In this document: piece after piece, positions 4,554 through 6,058 of the stretch
Position numbering within the stretch: position 1 is the first letter of the stretch
Layout: every line of letters starts with the position of its first letter
From: Dehalococcoidia bacterium LH_S1
Lineage (GTDB): Bacteria > Chloroflexota > Dehalococcoidia > SZUA-161 > SpSt-899
Direction: 5' to 3'
Assembly (NCBI GenBank): GCA_023660035.1
Contig: JAGXOF010000060.1
Coordinates: forward strand, 1-6,058
DNA length: 6,058 nt
Program-made: the position numbers and the translations under genes
The notes under the pieces: model-generated
The model's database searches: none
Seen by the model: only the letters and a program-made list of their open reading frames with translations
What the model was told of the DNA's origin: nothing

Positions 4554-4793
4554 TTAGGAAGAGTCGGAGCTAAAAAGTTCACAACAGAAATTCCAATAAA
4601 CAAATCACAAGATACAAATGGTCCCAAAAACCATAATAATCAAAGCTCTTTCATCGTTAACTGTGGGGCTCGTTTTAAGTGTGTCTGTGTAGAAAGGCTT
4701 AAAGCAGAGACAGCTGAAGTTGCCAACAGCTAATGCAAAAAGAGCCAATTTTAATCTGTCGGAATCGGTGAGATCGAAAACTTTATACCTATC
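4554..4793 (-). pseudogene. Relic of a hydrophobic, probably two-helix membrane protein
   Basis: The minus strand is open from 4793 to a TGA at 4605-4607 (62 codons), then continues in the same frame for 16 more codons to TAA (4554-4556). There is no ATG or GTG start and no SD; the only candidate is TTG at 4748. The translation has two hydrophobic segments, LKLALFALAVGNFSCLC and ALIIMVFGTICIL, the second running through the TGA into FVYWNF. TGA serves as a normal stop for rep and the PEBP gene here, so recoding is unlikely and an internal mutation is more plausible. The middle, KTSPTVNDERA, is related to the fragment at 1217-1291. Family is not recognised. From 4797 to 4900 no gene is visible, only an imperfect palindrome, GCTGATATATTAGC (4851-4864). 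Confidence 0.4.
4645..4676 (-). repeat. Inverted copy of the 1247-1278 segment
   Basis: The reverse complement matches 1247-1278 at 28 of 32 positions, including the 16-bp block TTAACGATGAAAGAGC. The pair faces opposite directions on either side of the complete par-ori-rep core (about 3.4 kb apart). It lies inside the relic membrane-protein frame described above. The pair may mark where a duplicated gene was broken by insertion of the core, or serve as a recombination substrate that could invert the core. Confidence 0.6.
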
Positions 4794-4900
4794 CTAGGCC
4801 CATTTAGACAAATTGCCCTCTTATGACCAACCCTCAAATAGTTATAGATAGCTGATATATTAGCGACTAGAGAATTAAGCAATCAACTGTGTAACTTCTA

Positions 4901-5101
4901 TCATGAAAGGATTCTCCCTGCCCAGTAATGCCTTAAAGCACTTTCGATGACCTCCTCTCCAAGGCTTAGAACCTCCCTGTTTTTATAACCCCTTTGTTTA
5001 TGAATTTCCCTCCAGTCTATTTCCTCCAAAACCCTTTTTGCTCCCCCTATGTAATTTTCTGGATTAGATGGAGGAGATTTGCCCAATTCCTCCACTACAA
5101 C
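4901..5101 (-). CDS. Unrecognised small open frame, possibly a gene fragment (about 64-66 aa)
   Basis: The frame opens immediately after a TAA (complement of 5102-5104) and ends with TGA at 4901-4903. The only early start is GTG at 5095, with no SD upstream. The product looks protein-like: EELGKSPPSNPENY, then charged helical stretches (GAKRVLEEIDWREIHKQRGY and NREVLSLGEEVIESALRHYW). It has balanced charge and no membrane segment or signal peptide. I do not recognise a family. The abrupt opening after a stop, the weak start and the neighbouring relics favour a surviving 3' piece of a larger gene. Coding-like composition argues against a purely random frame. Confidence 0.4.
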   Translation of the reverse strand, partial: VVVEELGKSPPSNPENYIGGAKRVLEEIDWREIHKQRGYKNREVLSLGEEVIESALRHYWAGRILS

Positions 5102-5142
5102 TTAATTTCTTCTTTATCTTTCTAATCCCCCAGGGCTTTTAA

Positions 5143-5209
5143 GCCTTATGCCTCATTTCCCTGCTACCATTAACCTTGCTCCTCTCGGCTCATGGCTTGA
5201 GCATAAGGC
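5143..5209. repeat. Inverted repeat GCCTTATGC/GCATAAGGC downstream of the PEBP gene
   Basis: Nine perfect pairs (5143-5151 and 5201-5209) extend to CTCA/TGAG with one bulged base, enclosing about 49 bp. The block contains the left copy of the direct repeat at 5179-5204. It lies 41 bp beyond the PEBP stop on the minus strand and could stabilise or end that transcript. No T-run is present. Confidence 0.4.
5179..5204 (-). repeat. Direct repeat copy A, SD-bearing leader-like segment
   Basis: This matches 5851-5876 at 23 of 26 positions, all three differences being transitions, and weaker similarity (TTAAAGAG against TTAAAAGAG) continues for about 20 bp on the distal side. Read on the minus strand it ends in GAGAGGAG, followed by a short frame (ATG GTA GCA GGG AAA TGA) rather than a gene. 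It therefore looks like the leader of a lost gene, duplicated from or to the PEBP leader. Confidence 0.5.
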
Positions 5210-5249
5210 ACATCTTAAAGAGTATTGATTGCTTTTTGTATCCTGACCA

Positions 5250-5837
5250 TCATTTCTTTCGCCCATATAACCCTATAAGTTCTCCTTGAGCAAGAACATG
5301 ACCTTCCATAGCCTGAAGCACTTGCTCTTTAGATGTTCCAGATTTTAAATCAGGGTTCTGATCTAAGGCATAAATCTTAAAGTGATAATGATGAGAAGGG
5401 CCGGGTGGGGGACAAGGGCCACCATACCCAATCTTGCCGAAGTCATTCTTTCCTTGAAGAGCACCATTTGGGAGTTTGCCTTGAGGGGATATATTCTCTG
5501 TTAACTCCCGTGAGTCAGCGTGAAGGTTAAACAGAACCCAATGCGTGAAAGTCCCTGTAGGAGCATCTGGGTCATCAACTATAAGAGTGAATGATTTAGC
5601 CCCCTCCGGGACTTCACCCCAAGCAAGTGGTGGCGAGATATTTTGGCCATCACATGTATATTTAACAGGGACCCGCTCTCCCTCTTTAAAGGCTGGACTG
5701 GATAAAATCATTTTAACCTCCTCCTCAGGTAAAGTCTTTTCCTTTGGGCCACAAGCTAATGCAGCACATGATATACTGAAGATGCACAATAATAAAGCTA
5801 ACTTCCTTAGGTTGCAGGCCTTGCACTTGGCTTTCAT
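5250..5837 (-). CDS. PEBP-family (YbhB/YbcL, Raf kinase inhibitor-like) lipoprotein (195 aa)
   Basis: The start ATG (5837) has a strong SD, AGGAGGTGG, about 10 nt upstream. Residues 1-28 form a signal peptide (basic start, then LALLLCIFSISCAALA) ending at Cys29 in an ALAC lipobox, so the protein should be lipid-anchored in the cell envelope. The PEBP domain covers about 42-195. Visible signatures are YTCDGQNISPPLAW (60-73), DDPDAPTGTFTHWVLFN (88-104) and GYGGPCPPPGPSHHYHFKIY (137-156); together these line the conserved anion- or phospholipid-head-group-binding pocket of the family. The length is full for the bacterial YbhB/YbcL type. The molecular role of bacterial members is poorly defined: YbcL has been linked to suppression of host responses, and others are of unknown function. 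The gene stands alone, reads opposite to the replicon core and is the clearest cargo gene here. Confidence 0.93.
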   Translation of the reverse strand: MKAKCKACNLRKLALLLCIFSISCAALACGPKEKTLPEEEVKMILSSPAFKEGERVPVKYTCDGQNISPPLAWGEVPEGAKSFTLIVDDPDAPTGTFTHWVLFNLHADSRELTENISPQGKLPNGALQGKNDFGKIGYGGPCPPPGPSHHYHFKIYALDQNPDLKSGTSKEQVLQAMEGHVLAQGELIGLYGRKK

Positions 5838-5850
5838 TTTACAAATCCAC

Positions 5851-5876
5851 CTCCTCTCGGCTTATAGCTTGAACAT
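5851..5876 (-). repeat. Direct repeat copy B, leader and ribosome site of the PEBP gene
   Basis: On the minus strand this reads from ATGTTCAAGC to GCCGAGAGGAG and supplies the SD of the PEBP gene. It is the partner of 5179-5204, 672 bp away in the same orientation. The two copies bracket the PEBP gene completely, so recombination between them would delete it. Confidence 0.55.
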
Positions 5877-5921
5877 GATGCGGTGTATATTAAAAGAGCG
5901 ATGCTTATAACCCTCATCTAA

Positions 5922-5970
5922 TTGACATTTTAACAGTTAAACGCTTAAATGTCTGTATGTTCAGACATTT
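5922..5970 (+). promoter_or_regulatory. Rightward promoter overlapped by a palindromic operator
   Basis: TTGACA (5922-5927), a 17-bp spacer and TTAAAT (5945-5950) form a promoter reading toward the right edge. AAATGTCTG (5947-5955) and CAGACATTT (5962-5970) make a perfect 9-bp inverted repeat with a 6-nt centre, sitting on the expected start point. GACATTT occurs a third time at 5924-5930, and TTAACAGTTAA (5930-5940) is a perfect 11-bp palindrome between the boxes. This looks like a repressor-controlled promoter, perhaps for a TetR-like or phage-type regulator encoded beyond the window. No convincing gene starts before 6058. The PEBP gene is divergent and may share the control; its own -10 could be TATAAG (complement near 5905), without a good -35. 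Confidence 0.5.
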
Positions 5971-6058
5971 GTTTGTCTAACTAAAGGCTACATGAGGTCA
6001 GCAGGTGCTTTCAATTATTCCTTTTCATTGTGAAGAAACGGCATCAAAATCATACTTA

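Noticed and set aside
4554..4793. TGA read as Trp or selenocysteine in the hydrophobic relic
   Set aside because: TGA ends rep and the PEBP gene in this window, no SECIS-like hairpin is evident, and the frame has no good start. A simple pseudogene is more likely.
5545..5910. Plus-strand open frame opposite the PEBP gene
   Set aside because: It is antisense to strongly conserved PEBP motifs and lacks a ribosome site.
6029..6058. Possible gene start GTG AAG AAA CGG near the right edge
   Set aside because: There are only about nine codons before the window ends and no SD upstream, so nothing can be concluded.
1..6058. tRNA, rRNA or known riboswitch, and consensus DnaA boxes
   Set aside because: No cloverleaf, conserved rRNA segment, recognisable aptamer core or TTATCCACA-type box was found by eye; a covariance-model search would be decisive.

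Overview
The window is bacterial and looks like part or all of a small low-copy plasmid, or an integrated replicon. The reasons are a compact partition and replication core, several short lipoprotein or relic genes around it, and no chromosomal housekeeping gene. Two reading frames begin with bacterial lipoprotein signal peptides, and clear Shine-Dalgarno (SD) sites precede several genes. Two plus-strand genes, however, seem to start almost at their transcription start points. The core is A+T-rich with many AAA, GAA and AGA codons. Nothing seen fixes the species; an uncultured or anaerobic, possibly thermophilic, lineage would fit but is only a guess.

Left module (1-1217, plus strand). This part is visibly more G+C-balanced than the core. 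Two tandem 44-bp promoter-like repeats (64-151) lead into a 78-aa ribbon-helix-helix (RHH)-like protein at 148. Small overlapping or closely spaced reading frames follow at 341, 503 and 703. The last has a disordered Gly/Gln/Ser/Phe-rich domain with 10-residue repeats, then a coiled coil that appears to continue after a frame change, to 1111. A weak terminator-like hairpin follows.

Replicon core (1343-4325, plus strand). A promoter close to the parA start drives parA and an overlapping gene for a small RHH partner, which together make a type Ib partition system. Next comes an origin-like region: three and a half 22-bp iterons, an inverted half-iteron, three 10-bp A-rich repeats and a hairpin. 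The core ends with a 538-aa replication initiator whose N-terminal half resembles the RPA family and whose C-terminus is a DnaA domain I-like module. The RHH partner probably binds near the promoter or origin, ParA moves the complex, and Rep opens the iteron origin and may use its DnaA-like tail to recruit the host helicase.

Right module (4326-6058, mostly minus strand). It holds convergent palindromes, a very short or truncated lipoprotein gene, a relic of a hydrophobic protein, an unrecognised 66-codon open frame and an intact PEBP (YbhB/YbcL-type) lipoprotein gene. A palindromic operator-like region beside a rightward promoter lies near the right edge. A 32-bp imperfect inverted repeat (1247-1278 and 4645-4676) with protein-level similarity flanks the whole core. 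A 26-bp imperfect direct repeat (5179-5204 and 5851-5876) flanks the PEBP gene. Both suggest that the region was assembled by duplication and insertion.
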